Of a stretch of DNA of 5,622 nucleotides, positions 1 to 5,092 are shown piece after piece. The position numbers and the translations under genes are program-made. This DNA is from Hyphomicrobiaceae bacterium (lineage in GTDB: Bacteria; Pseudomonadota; Alphaproteobacteria; Rhizobiales; Hyphomicrobiaceae). Under the pieces are notes generated by a model. The model was not told the DNA's origin. It saw nothing but the letters and a program-made list of their open reading frames with translations, and made no database searches. The stretch lies in contig JAJFHI010000432.1 in NCBI GenBank assembly GCA_021775715.1, positions 1 through 5,622 of the forward strand, written 5' to 3'. Every line of letters begins with the position of its first letter. Positions within the stretch are counted from its first letter, which is position 1.

Positions 1-483
1 CGGTCCGAACCAATAGAGCAGACCTGCAACTATGAAGAAGCGCAACGCGCGGGCAACAACACTCGCGACGATAAACACTGCGAAGTTCAAGCTTGTCGCG
101 CCGCTCGCAATCGTGATGACCTTATAGGGAAACGGCGTCACACCAGCGAAGAACACGATCCACGCGCCGTAGTCATTATATCGGTCGCGGAAACTCGCAA
201 ATTTTGCAGCGTAACCATAGAACTCGAACAGCGGCTGACCAATCGTGTCATACAGGAAATAGCCAATCGCATAACCGAGGACACCACCCAACACCGAACC
301 GATCGTCGCAATGGTTGCAAACCACCACGCCTTCGAACGGTCCGCCAGCACCATCGGGATCAACATCAGATCCGGCGGCACGGGAAAGAACGAGCTTTCA
401 ATGAAAGACACACCAAACAGCGCGCCCGGCGCCCGGCGATGCGCCGCCAGGCCCATCGTCCAATCGTAAAGTTTCCTGATCAT
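1..483 (-). CDS. YqaA/DedA-type membrane protein, partial (C-terminus outside window)
   Basis: This is the first 161 codons of a leftward gene that continues past base 1. The protein is recognisable as a YqaA-like member of the SNARE-associated/DedA (VTT) superfamily, inner-membrane proteins whose better-studied relatives act in lipid transport and envelope homeostasis; the role of this subgroup is not settled. Visible marks are an N-terminal LYDWTMGLAAH stretch (residues 5-15), the acidic/proline segment ESSFFPVPPDLMLIP (29-43), a glycine-rich hydrophobic helix (about 58-78), the superfamily signature FFAGVTPFPYKVITIASG (111-128), and a C-terminal hydrophobic helix with arginines at 144 and 148. 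ATG at 483 was chosen because the family begins with a similar (M)xRxLYDW sequence. No good Shine-Dalgarno sequence precedes it, and the frame stays open upstream, so an earlier start cannot be fully excluded. Alphaproteobacterial relatives are about 190-200 aa, so a few dozen residues are missing. The family is clear; the biological role is not. Confidence 0.88.
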   Translation of the reverse strand, partial: MIRKLYDWTMGLAAHRRAPGALFGVSFIESSFFPVPPDLMLIPMVLADRSKAWWFATIATIGSVLGGVLGYAIGYFLYDTIGQPLFEFYGYAAKFASFRDRYNDYGAWIVFFAGVTPFPYKVITIASGATSLNFAVFIVASVVARALRFFIVAGLLYWFGP

Positions 484-533
484 GGCTGGGGAATAGCGGC
501 TGGGGATTACGATGTCTATGGAGGAGTTGTGGC

Positions 534-581
534 ATGTCGAATACGCCAGCCTTGCAGAGGCCGCGCGGTGCACAACAATAA
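534..581 (+). CDS. Possible 15-aa peptide ORF with strong RBS
   Basis: An ATG at 534 opens a 15-codon frame, MSNTPALQRPRGAQQ, ending in TAA. It is preceded by GGAGGAG at 520-526 with a 7-nt gap, a better ribosome binding site than those of most annotated genes in the window. It lies in the divergent intergenic region, antisense to the presumed 5' leader of the yqaA-like gene. The likely methyltransferase promoter (598-625) is downstream of it, so it would need its own upstream promoter, and none was recognised. The peptide resembles nothing I know. A chance ORF is quite possible. Confidence 0.2.
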   Translation: MSNTPALQRPRGAQQ

Positions 582-597
582 AATCCCTCGAGCAGCC

Positions 598-625
598 TTG
601 AAGATTTCCGGCCAGACCCTACAAT
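598..625 (+). promoter_or_regulatory. Candidate sigma70-type promoter for the exported methyltransferase gene
   Basis: TTGAAG at 598-603 and TACAAT at 620-625 are separated by 16 bp and match the -35 and -10 consensus at 4 and 5 of 6 positions. Transcription would start near 632, giving an untranslated leader of about 85 nt before the ATG at 717. This is pattern matching only; alphaproteobacterial promoters vary. Confidence 0.4.
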
Positions 626-716
626 CAAACCTCAGGACGCGTTTCCGGCACACGCTTCAAAGGTATTGCGATTTTTTTCAAGTTTTGCACCTGGCCGGAC
701 GGTGAAAGGGACAACA

Positions 717-1598
717 ATGCTCCGGAAAACTCTTATGTCTTCGCTGGCCGCCGTCGTCTGTCTGGCCGCCGCCCTTCCGGTTGCAGCCTTAGCTGACAGC
801 ACGAACACTGCAAAAGATGAAGCCCTGGCGGCTGTCCTGGCGGCCCAACCGGAGAAAATAAAAGATCGATACGCTGCGCGTCATCCAGTTGAGACGTTGA
901 AGTTTTTCGACGTACGAAAAGGCGACACAATTATCGAAACCCTACCCGGGCGCGGGTGGTATTCGGGTATTCTTTATCCCTATCTTGGCGAAACCGGCAA
1001 GTTGATTGGGGCGCAATATCCCAAAAGCCTCTTTGAACGTTTCGGCTGGGACGAGAAACGACTGCAAACCGTTCTGGACCGAAATGCAAAGTGGCCGAAG
1101 ATGATCTCCGACGGATCGGTTTCAAAAGGCGGTGAAATCGACAGTTTTACGATGACTGAAATGCCAGATCGTTTGAACGGCTTTGCAGACAAAGTGCTCT
1201 TTATCCGCTCGCTCCACAACCTCAATCGCTTCAACAAAGACACCGGCTACGTCGACACCGCACTCAAGGAAGCGTTTCGAAGTCTCAAGCCCGGTGGCAT
1301 TGTCGGTGTTGTTCAACATCGCGCACCAGAGTCGGCATCTGACGCCTGGGCCGACGGTAGCAACGGTTATCTGAAACAATCAAAGGTGATCGCCGCATTC
1401 GAAGCGGCCGGTTTCAAGTTCGTGGAAGCACGAGACATCAACGCCAATGCCAAAGACCGCCCGTCGGAAAAAGATTTCGTTTGGCGCCTGCCACCAACAC
1501 TCAGAGGCGCGGACGAAAACTCAGATGAGTGGCGTAAAAATAAGGAAATCGGCGAGTCGAACCGCATGACCTTGAAATTCGTCAAGCCATCGGAGTGA
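717..1598 (+). CDS. Signal-peptide-bearing class I SAM-dependent methyltransferase-like protein (COG4798 type)
   Basis: The gene encodes 293 aa. Residues 1-26 form a typical Sec signal peptide: basic start MLRK, a hydrophobic core, then ALA before the likely cut between 26 and 27, so the mature protein should be periplasmic or exported. The rest resembles the predicted methyltransferases of COG4798: a segment RYAARHPVETLKFFDV (51-66), a modified SAM-motif I region IIETLPGRGWYSGIL (72-86) with the family's PGxGWY in place of the usual GxGxG, a central FIRSLHNLNRF (162-172), and the post-core KPGGIVGVVQH (191-201) typical of the Rossmann methyltransferase fold. Start choice: ATG at 717 has AAAGGG about 6 nt upstream and begins the signal peptide directly; an in-frame TTG at 666 would add 17 residues before it and is disfavoured. 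Substrate and true catalytic activity are unknown. The gene appears monocistronic. Confidence 0.85.
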   Translation: MLRKTLMSSLAAVVCLAAALPVAALADSTNTAKDEALAAVLAAQPEKIKDRYAARHPVETLKFFDVRKGDTIIETLPGRGWYSGILYPYLGETGKLIGAQYPKSLFERFGWDEKRLQTVLDRNAKWPKMISDGSVSKGGEIDSFTMTEMPDRLNGFADKVLFIRSLHNLNRFNKDTGYVDTALKEAFRSLKPGGIVGVVQHRAPESASDAWADGSNGYLKQSKVIAAFEAAGFKFVEARDINANAKDRPSEKDFVWRLPPTLRGADENSDEWRKNKEIGESNRMTLKFVKPSE

Positions 1599-1676
1599 TG
1601 CCGAGCTGGGAAGATCGCTGAGGCTCAAAGCCGGGCCATACATAGCGATTACAATCAAAAAACGCATACTGGGAGG

Positions 1677-1721
1677 CGCAAGTTTAGTTTTTCTTTTCCA
1701 AAAGTAAAACGACGACTTGCG
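1677..1721. repeat. 45-nt imperfect dyad (possible operator or terminator stem)
   Basis: The outer arms CGCAAGT (1677-1683) and ACTTGCG (1715-1721) are perfect inverted repeats. Nested inside is a second near-palindrome at 1687-1710: GTTTT-T-CTTTT-CC-AAAAG-T-AAAAC, with one T-T mismatch. The right outer arm overlaps the -35 of a candidate promoter, which suits an operator. Alternatively, the folded RNA followed by a T7 run at 1731-1737 could weakly terminate transcripts coming from the methyltransferase gene. The sequence does not decide between the two. Confidence 0.5.
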
Positions 1722-1744
1722 TTTGCCATATTTTTTTGTATATG
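1717..1744 (+). promoter_or_regulatory. Weak candidate promoter for the leader ORF and PcfJ gene
   Basis: TTGCGT (1717-1722) and TATATG (1739-1744) are 16 bp apart in an AT-rich stretch; matches to consensus are partial, about 3 and 4 of 6. It would give a start near 1751, about 30 nt before the small ORF at 1782, and a leader of more than 300 nt before the PcfJ start. No better candidate was seen between 1850 and 2050. Confidence 0.3.
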
Positions 1745-1781
1745 TGCCGCACCTAAATTGAAACGCTAAGAAAGGAACCTA

Positions 1782-1856
1782 ATGAACGAACCAGCACACA
1801 TCCAAATATTGGACGTGGAAGCAGGCTCGTCATGTTCCTGGCGCGCCGCTTCCTAA
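1782..1856 (+). CDS. Putative 24-aa leader peptide upstream of PcfJ gene
   Basis: An ATG at 1782 follows AAGGA (1772-1776) by 5 nt, a near-ideal ribosome binding site. The frame runs 24 codons to TAA at 1854-1856; the peptide begins MNEPAHIQILDV and ends SSCSWRAAS. There is no signal peptide or membrane helix, and no codon run of the kind seen in amino-acid attenuators; the end has four Ser and single Cys and Trp residues. It resembles no peptide family I know. The last codons and the stop lie in TCCTAAAC (1851-1858), complementary to the Shine-Dalgarno region of the PcfJ gene, and two hairpins follow at once. This hints that its translation may matter more than its product. A chance ORF, or the front of a frame-broken 65-aa gene, remains possible. 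Confidence 0.4.
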   Translation: MNEPAHIQILDVEAGSSCSWRAAS

Positions 1857-1858
1857 AC
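1851..1858 (+). promoter_or_regulatory. Putative anti-Shine-Dalgarno element overlapping the leader ORF stop
   Basis: TCCTAAAC here is the exact reverse complement of GTTTAGGA at 2052-2059, the ribosome binding site of the PcfJ gene; a further T-G wobble at 1850/2060 extends it to 9 pairs. Pairing would hide that site. A ribosome stopping at the TAA (1854-1856) would cover this strand and release it. The complementarity is seen directly; the regulatory reading is inference. Confidence 0.3.
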
Positions 1859-1869
1859 AATTCGCTGAC

Positions 1870-1885
1870 GTCTCCCGTATGAGAC
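1870..1885 (+). repeat. Small hairpin, 5-bp stem
   Basis: GTCTC (1870-1874) and GAGAC (1881-1885) flank a 6-nt loop, starting 13 nt after the stop of the 24-codon ORF. On its own it is weak; it is listed because it forms a tandem with the stronger hairpin at 1890-1906. Confidence 0.3.
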
Positions 1886-1889
1886 TGCG

Positions 1890-1906
1890 TGAAGGTTTTA
1901 CCTTCA
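1890..1906 (+). repeat. Perfect 7-bp inverted repeat with TTT loop
   Basis: TGAAGGT (1890-1896), TTT, then ACCTTCA (1900-1906) would form a compact RNA hairpin. No T run follows, so it is not a standard intrinsic terminator. Its place between the small ORF and the PcfJ gene fits an mRNA structure in a leader. Confidence 0.45.
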
Positions 1907-1992
1907 GGTCGCCTATCCGCTTGTCTCAAGCTCTGCGGAAGAATCAACGTTCGCGAAATTCAAACATCACTGAGAAATAAGCCTCCGTACCG

Positions 1993-2004
1993 CTAACGCG
2001 TTAG
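1993..2004. repeat. Perfect 12-bp palindrome CTAACGCGTTAG
   Basis: CTAACG/CGTTAG is fully self-complementary with no spacer, a form typical of a DNA-binding site for a dimeric regulator rather than of an RNA hairpin, which needs a loop. It directly abuts the GC-rich hairpin at 2005-2026, about 63 bp upstream of the PcfJ start. No regulator is identified. Confidence 0.5.
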
Positions 2005-2026
2005 GGCGCGCATACCTGCGCGCGCC
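2005..2026 (+). repeat. GC-rich hairpin upstream of the PcfJ gene
   Basis: GGCGCGC (2005-2011) and GCGCGCC (2020-2026) form a 7-bp all-GC stem around the 8-nt loop ATACCTGC. It would be very stable in RNA. No T run follows, so a termination role is unlikely. It lies about 29 nt before the PcfJ ribosome binding site. Both arms could also pair with the GGCGCGCC at 1840-1847 inside the 24-codon ORF, giving alternative folds. Confidence 0.5.
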
Positions 2027-2054
2027 GACGCCGTTGCTCACATCGCGAGGCGTT

Positions 2055-2060
2055 TAGGAG
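2055..2060 (+). promoter_or_regulatory. Ribosome binding site of the PcfJ gene
   Basis: TAGGAG sits 6 nt before the ATG at 2067 and fixes this start. Positions 2052-2059 are exactly complementary to 1851-1858, so the site may be occluded in the folded leader. Confidence 0.7.
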
Positions 2061-2066
2061 TCCAGC

Positions 2067-3206
2067 ATGTCTGGCAACTCAACCATTTTAGCGGATGGCA
2101 GTACACTTCCGACTCTTGATGCACAGTTGCGGCGTTATAACCGCAGCTATCGACGGCGCTTGCGTAAATTTGTTCGATCGTCCGAGCGTTCGAGGGACCT
2201 GCTTTATACATTTCCAGCAGCAGCCTTCACAATTGCTGGTGCGCACGGCAACCCGCTTCGTCGCGCCGAAGCCTACCGGCTTGTTCAAGACGGTGCGTCC
2301 CTGCGTGATGTTGGCATTGCTCTCGATTTGCCTAACTGGCTGCGCCGCCTTCCGCCCGAAGCATTTGTCGAGGCCGTTGGCAAAATGCCTTGCGGGGATG
2401 TTTTTGGCCGGCGAATTGTAAACTTGATCCCAAAAGATCCGGCTCAGACACCTATGTGGCTCAACTGGGTTCTTCGAGGCAATTCGTTGTGCGATGAAAC
2501 ATTCGCTCTTTGGATTTCGCATCAGCGTATTTCTTGGGCGGACCATGCCGATGCGTCGTCCGTTGTGCCGTTGGCAGCATTTGCTTGGTACTCTGGAGCG
2601 GAGCACGTTAGGGCACGTGGCTTTATTGAGAGACCGTGGACACCCGAACTAAACCTTAGCAAGGCGATTTCGGCTACGAAGAGCTGGTTCACGCGCTGCT
2701 TGGAGGACACATATGACAGCAGACATGCTTCAACAGGCCGGTGGTTCGTCACTCAGCGACGCAGCGGTTATCGTATTGTGCCGTTGCGTACTCATGCCGA
2801 CCTTCAAGATGAAGGCAATCGGATGCATCACTGTGTTGGCGACTACGCAAATCAAGTGATGATGCGCACGTGTCTGATTTATTCAATCCGGCGCGGCAAC
2901 GACCATGTCGCGACATTGGAAATCCGCTCCGATTGGAGGAAGGAGAGAGCTCCATATATTTCTCAGCTTCGCGGACCTTACAATGATGATGTCGATGAAG
3001 ATGTGTTCAACGCCGCATCAAAATGGCTAGCACGGCAAGGAAATTACCCCTTTGCGGGCTTTAAGCAGTCGGGCTATTTTCCATTTGACGAACAACGTTG
3101 GGCAGCTCTGTGGGACCCATTTCGATCTGCCAACCCAGAGCGCAAACTTAGACTCGAACCATTTCACCTTGATCGTGGAATCATGGAGCTATCCCAATAC
3201 TTGTGA
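2067..3206 (+). CDS. PcfJ-domain protein, function unknown
   Basis: The gene encodes 379 aa. The C-terminal half matches the PcfJ-like family (named after a gene of the enterococcal conjugative plasmid pCF10; biochemical role unknown). The recognisable elements in order are a Leu/Asp segment LRTHADLQDEGNRMHHCVGDY (from 240) with the diagnostic MHHCVGDY (253-260), IYSIRRG (271-277), ATLEI (282-286) and ISQLRGPYND (298-307). His, Cys and Asp in the first element and the QxRGxxN element could form a catalytic or metal site; this is inference. The N-terminal region is very basic (RRYNRSYRRRLRKF, 22-35), suggesting nucleic-acid or ribosome contact, and the middle (about 60-220) is probably an alpha-helical region of its own. 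No signal peptide or membrane helix is seen. The start is fixed by TAGGAG 6 nt upstream. No conjugation gene lies nearby. It stands alone after a long structured leader and converges on hemW. The family call is fairly sure; the function is not. Confidence 0.8.
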   Translation: MSGNSTILADGSTLPTLDAQLRRYNRSYRRRLRKFVRSSERSRDLLYTFPAAAFTIAGAHGNPLRRAEAYRLVQDGASLRDVGIALDLPNWLRRLPPEAFVEAVGKMPCGDVFGRRIVNLIPKDPAQTPMWLNWVLRGNSLCDETFALWISHQRISWADHADASSVVPLAAFAWYSGAEHVRARGFIERPWTPELNLSKAISATKSWFTRCLEDTYDSRHASTGRWFVTQRRSGYRIVPLRTHADLQDEGNRMHHCVGDYANQVMMRTCLIYSIRRGNDHVATLEIRSDWRKERAPYISQLRGPYNDDVDEDVFNAASKWLARQGNYPFAGFKQSGYFPFDEQRWAALWDPFRSANPERKLRLEPFHLDRGIMELSQYL

Positions 3207-3218
3207 TTGGGATAGCTC
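3186..3218. terminator. Perfect 13-bp inverted repeat between convergent PcfJ gene and hemW
   Basis: GAGCTATCCCAAT (3186-3198) and ATTGGGATAGCTC (3206-3218) form a perfect stem with a 7-nt loop. The left arm encodes the last residues of the PcfJ protein, and its stop codon TGA (3204-3206) ends in the first base of the right arm. The gap to the hemW stop is only 21 bp, so the structure can serve transcripts from both sides. Only TTCT follows on the plus strand and no T run follows on the minus strand, so it may stabilise 3' ends rather than terminate efficiently. Confidence 0.6.
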
Positions 3219-3227
3219 TTCTGCCGC

Positions 3228-4454
3228 TCACACCCGCCCAAAACTCTCAGACAAGCGCCGTATCAGTTCATCCAGCACAACCGCGCCCTTGTCGGTAGCG
3301 CGGATGATATGTGGCGGGTCTTGCGACAGAAGGCCGTCGGCAACCAATTGCGCAATTTCGCCGTCGCCAGGCGCCATGCCAGAGACTTCGTGTACGAGCA
3401 CTAGGTTCAGACCATCTTTCAACCGAAGCCCCATCAGCAGCATTTCGTCAGCGGCTTCGGATGCCGTAACCGGTGTCTGCTCGACAAAGCCATGGCCTTG
3501 AGCGCTAACCTTTTCGACCCAGGTTTCCGGCATTTTTTCGGTACTTGTCGCCAACCGGACGGCATCCAACGCGAAATCATTGACGGCCACCGGCAAACGC
3601 CCATGTGCACCCGGCCCGACACCAGCGTAACACCCATACCGCCAATAGATCAGGTTGTGCTGGCTCTCTTCCCCGGGCGCGGCGTGGTTGGATGTTTCAT
3701 AGGCGGGCAATCCAGCTGCCGACGTCATCTCCTGTGTGGTCTCGAACAAGGCCACCGCATCATCGTCGCCTGGAACGACAAGCTTACCCGCCGCGTGTAG
3801 TGCAGCAAATGGTGTGTCTGGTTCAATAGTCAATTGATAGAGCGAGAGGTGTTGCGAGCCCATTGCCAGCGCTTCGCCGAGTTCTGTTTTCCAGTCAGCA
3901 ATCGTCTGTTTTGGCCGTGCATAAATGAGGTCGAATGAAAACCGGTCGAACGTGCGCGCGGCAATTTCAATTGCGGCCTTGGCTTCGGCGACGGAATGTA
4001 AGCGGCCCAGCCGTTTCAGTTCTTCATCGCGCAACGACTGAACACCAATCGATACACGATTGACGCCGGCTGAGCGAAAACCCTTGAAGCGTTCGGCCTC
4101 GACACTATTAGGGTTAGCTTCAAGTGTGATTTCCGCGCCGGGTGTAATCGTCCAAAGCTTGGCAATCTCGTCGATCAACGCAGCAACGGTTTCAGCTTGC
4201 ATCAACGACGGCGTGCCACCACCGAAAAAGACACTCGTTACAGGTCTCGCGCCAACGCGATCGCGAACATAGCGCAGTTCTTGTTTGTAAGCGTCGAGGT
4301 AGTGCGCCTGGTCAACGCCGCCGTGACGAACGTGGCTGTTGAAATCGCAATAAGGGCATTTTTGCGCGCAGAACGGCCAATGCACGTAGACACCGAAGCC
4401 CGGGTCGTGACTGTCCCCACTTTCGCGCGCCTGTGCTGCGCCAACAGCTTCCAT
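3228..4454 (-). CDS. hemW: HemW, radical-SAM-family heme chaperone
   Basis: HemW (formerly called a coproporphyrinogen III oxidase-like protein, HemN-like) binds heme and is thought to deliver it to membrane haem proteins such as respiratory enzymes. The protein has YVHWPFCAQKCPYCDF with the radical-SAM CxxxCxxC motif (Cys 29, 33, 36 counting from the ATG), the SAM-binding FFGGGTPSLM (76-85), EANPNS (112-117), GVNRVSIGVQS (130-140), and the HemW-typical HNLIYWRYGCYAGVGPGAHG segment (266-285), then a C-terminal winged-helix-like HemN domain. Length 408 aa is slightly long because of an N-terminal tail of about 20 residues before the core. The rdgB stop TGA shares its last base with the ATG at 4454 (TGATG); a GTG at 4457 would add one residue. 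The tight junction implies translational coupling. It is the last gene of the leftward operon. Confidence 0.96.
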   Translation of the reverse strand: MEAVGAAQARESGDSHDPGFGVYVHWPFCAQKCPYCDFNSHVRHGGVDQAHYLDAYKQELRYVRDRVGARPVTSVFFGGGTPSLMQAETVAALIDEIAKLWTITPGAEITLEANPNSVEAERFKGFRSAGVNRVSIGVQSLRDEELKRLGRLHSVAEAKAAIEIAARTFDRFSFDLIYARPKQTIADWKTELGEALAMGSQHLSLYQLTIEPDTPFAALHAAGKLVVPGDDDAVALFETTQEMTSAAGLPAYETSNHAAPGEESQHNLIYWRYGCYAGVGPGAHGRLPVAVNDFALDAVRLATSTEKMPETWVEKVSAQGHGFVEQTPVTASEAADEMLLMGLRLKDGLNLVLVHEVSGMAPGDGEIAQLVADGLLSQDPPHIIRATDKGAVVLDELIRRLSESFGRV

Positions 4455-5092
4455 CACGCCGTGTCTTTGGCTGGTGCCGCACCTTCAAGTGCCACCTGCT
4501 TGAATTTCGCAAACGCACGCGTGCGATGAGACATCGCATATTTGTCCTTCGGCTCCATCTCGCCAAACGTCAGCGTCTCGCCATCAGCCAGAAACATCGG
4601 ATCGTAACCGAAACCGTTCGTCCCACGCCCCGGCCAAACCAGCACTCCATCAACACGACCCTCATAAACCGACGTCTCACCATCGGGCCAGGCAAGACAT
4701 AATGCCGAAATGAAGTTGGCGCGCGGACCCGGCGCCGTCCATGCGTGATGCGCGGTCAGCTCCTCCGCCACCTTCTCCATAGCAATACCAAAATCTTTAT
4801 CTGGACCCGCCCAGCGCGCGGAATAAATGCCAGGTGCACCGCCAAGAGCATCAACTTCCAAGCCGGAGTCGTCGGCGAGCGCCGGCAGGTTTGCGGCTTT
4901 CGCAGCGCTCAATGCTTTGAGTATGGCATTGCCTTCAAACGTCGCTTCGGTTTCTTCCGGCTCTTCCAAACCAAGATCACCGGCCGACACAGCATTCAGC
5001 CCGAATGGCGCGATCAGCTCGTTGATCTCCCAAACCTTGCCCGGATTATGAGAGGCCACGACAAGCTTCGTGCCCGCGGTCAGTTTACGCAT
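4454..5092 (-). CDS. rdgB: RdgB, XTP/dITP pyrophosphatase (Ham1 family)
   Basis: The enzyme hydrolyses dITP, ITP and XTP to the monophosphate plus pyrophosphate, keeping deaminated purines out of DNA and RNA in the cytoplasm. The 212-aa protein has the complete family pattern: substrate-binding ASHNPGK (13-19), FEGNA (52-56), ALADDSGLEVDALGGAPG (71-88) with the catalytic/metal-binding Asp pair at 74-75, RWAG (93-96), NGFGYDPMF (159-167) and the SHR..AF end motif (188-194). ATG at 5092 was chosen over a TTG at 5107: the VOC stop TAA and this ATG overlap by one base (TAATG), and GGGGA lies about 8 nt upstream. Its length is normal for the family, with a short Ala/Lys-rich tail. It overlaps hemW downstream by one base, so expression is probably coupled on both sides. 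Confidence 0.97.
   Translation of the reverse strand: MRKLTAGTKLVVASHNPGKVWEINELIAPFGLNAVSAGDLGLEEPEETEATFEGNAILKALSAAKAANLPALADDSGLEVDALGGAPGIYSARWAGPDKDFGIAMEKVAEELTAHHAWTAPGPRANFISALCLAWPDGETSVYEGRVDGVLVWPGRGTNGFGYDPMFLADGETLTFGEMEPKDKYAMSHRTRAFAKFKQVALEGAAPAKDTA

Larger units (their letters stand above)
484..716. other. Divergent intergenic region between yqaA-like and methyltransferase genes
   Basis: This gap must hold the 5' control signals of two genes read in opposite directions. A rightward promoter candidate (598-625) and a short ORF with a strong ribosome binding site (534-581) are listed separately. No convincing leftward promoter for the yqaA-like gene was found; a poor match lies near 570-600 on the minus strand. 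A run of seven T bases lies at 672-678, just upstream of the methyltransferase ribosome binding site. No long inverted repeat or tandem repeat was noticed. Confidence 0.6.
1599..2066. other. 468-bp structured intergenic region upstream of the PcfJ gene
   Basis: No large gene is present. The first 75 bp carry only a weak stem (ATCGCT 1614-1619 with AGCGAT 1644-1649, enclosing GGCT/AGCC) without a T run, so no convincing terminator for the methyltransferase gene. The stretch from about 1650 to 1785 is AT-rich and contains a large dyad and a possible promoter. Then come a 24-codon ORF with a strong ribosome binding site, two small hairpins, a perfect palindrome, a GC-rich hairpin and the PcfJ ribosome binding site, each listed separately. 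The layout resembles a regulatory leader more than inert spacer, but it could also include remnants of a degraded short gene. Confidence 0.6.

Noticed and set aside
439..705. An 88-codon plus-strand ORF across the yqaA-like start and the intergenic region
   Set aside because: It runs antisense into a well-recognised gene, lacks a ribosome binding site, and overlaps the methyltransferase signals.
666..716. TTG start giving a 17-residue longer methyltransferase
   Set aside because: The extension precedes a textbook signal peptide, and the ATG at 717 has its own AAAGGG ribosome binding site.
1614..1649. Stem after the methyltransferase gene as an intrinsic terminator
   Set aside because: The stem is only 6 plus 4 bp with large internal gaps, and no T run follows.
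1879..1980. A separate 33-codon ORF (starts MRLREGFTF) as an independent gene
   Set aside because: No ribosome binding site precedes the ATG, and the hairpin at 1890-1906 lies at its start; kept only as part of the frame-break finding.
1599..2066. Known riboswitch, T-box, tRNA or CRISPR repeat in the intergenic region
   Set aside because: No recognisable conserved core, cloverleaf or regularly spaced repeat was seen on either strand.
2088..2606. A 172-codon open frame on the minus strand inside the PcfJ gene
   Set aside because: It lies wholly antisense to a gene with recognisable family motifs and a good ribosome binding site, and its composition shows no known protein features.
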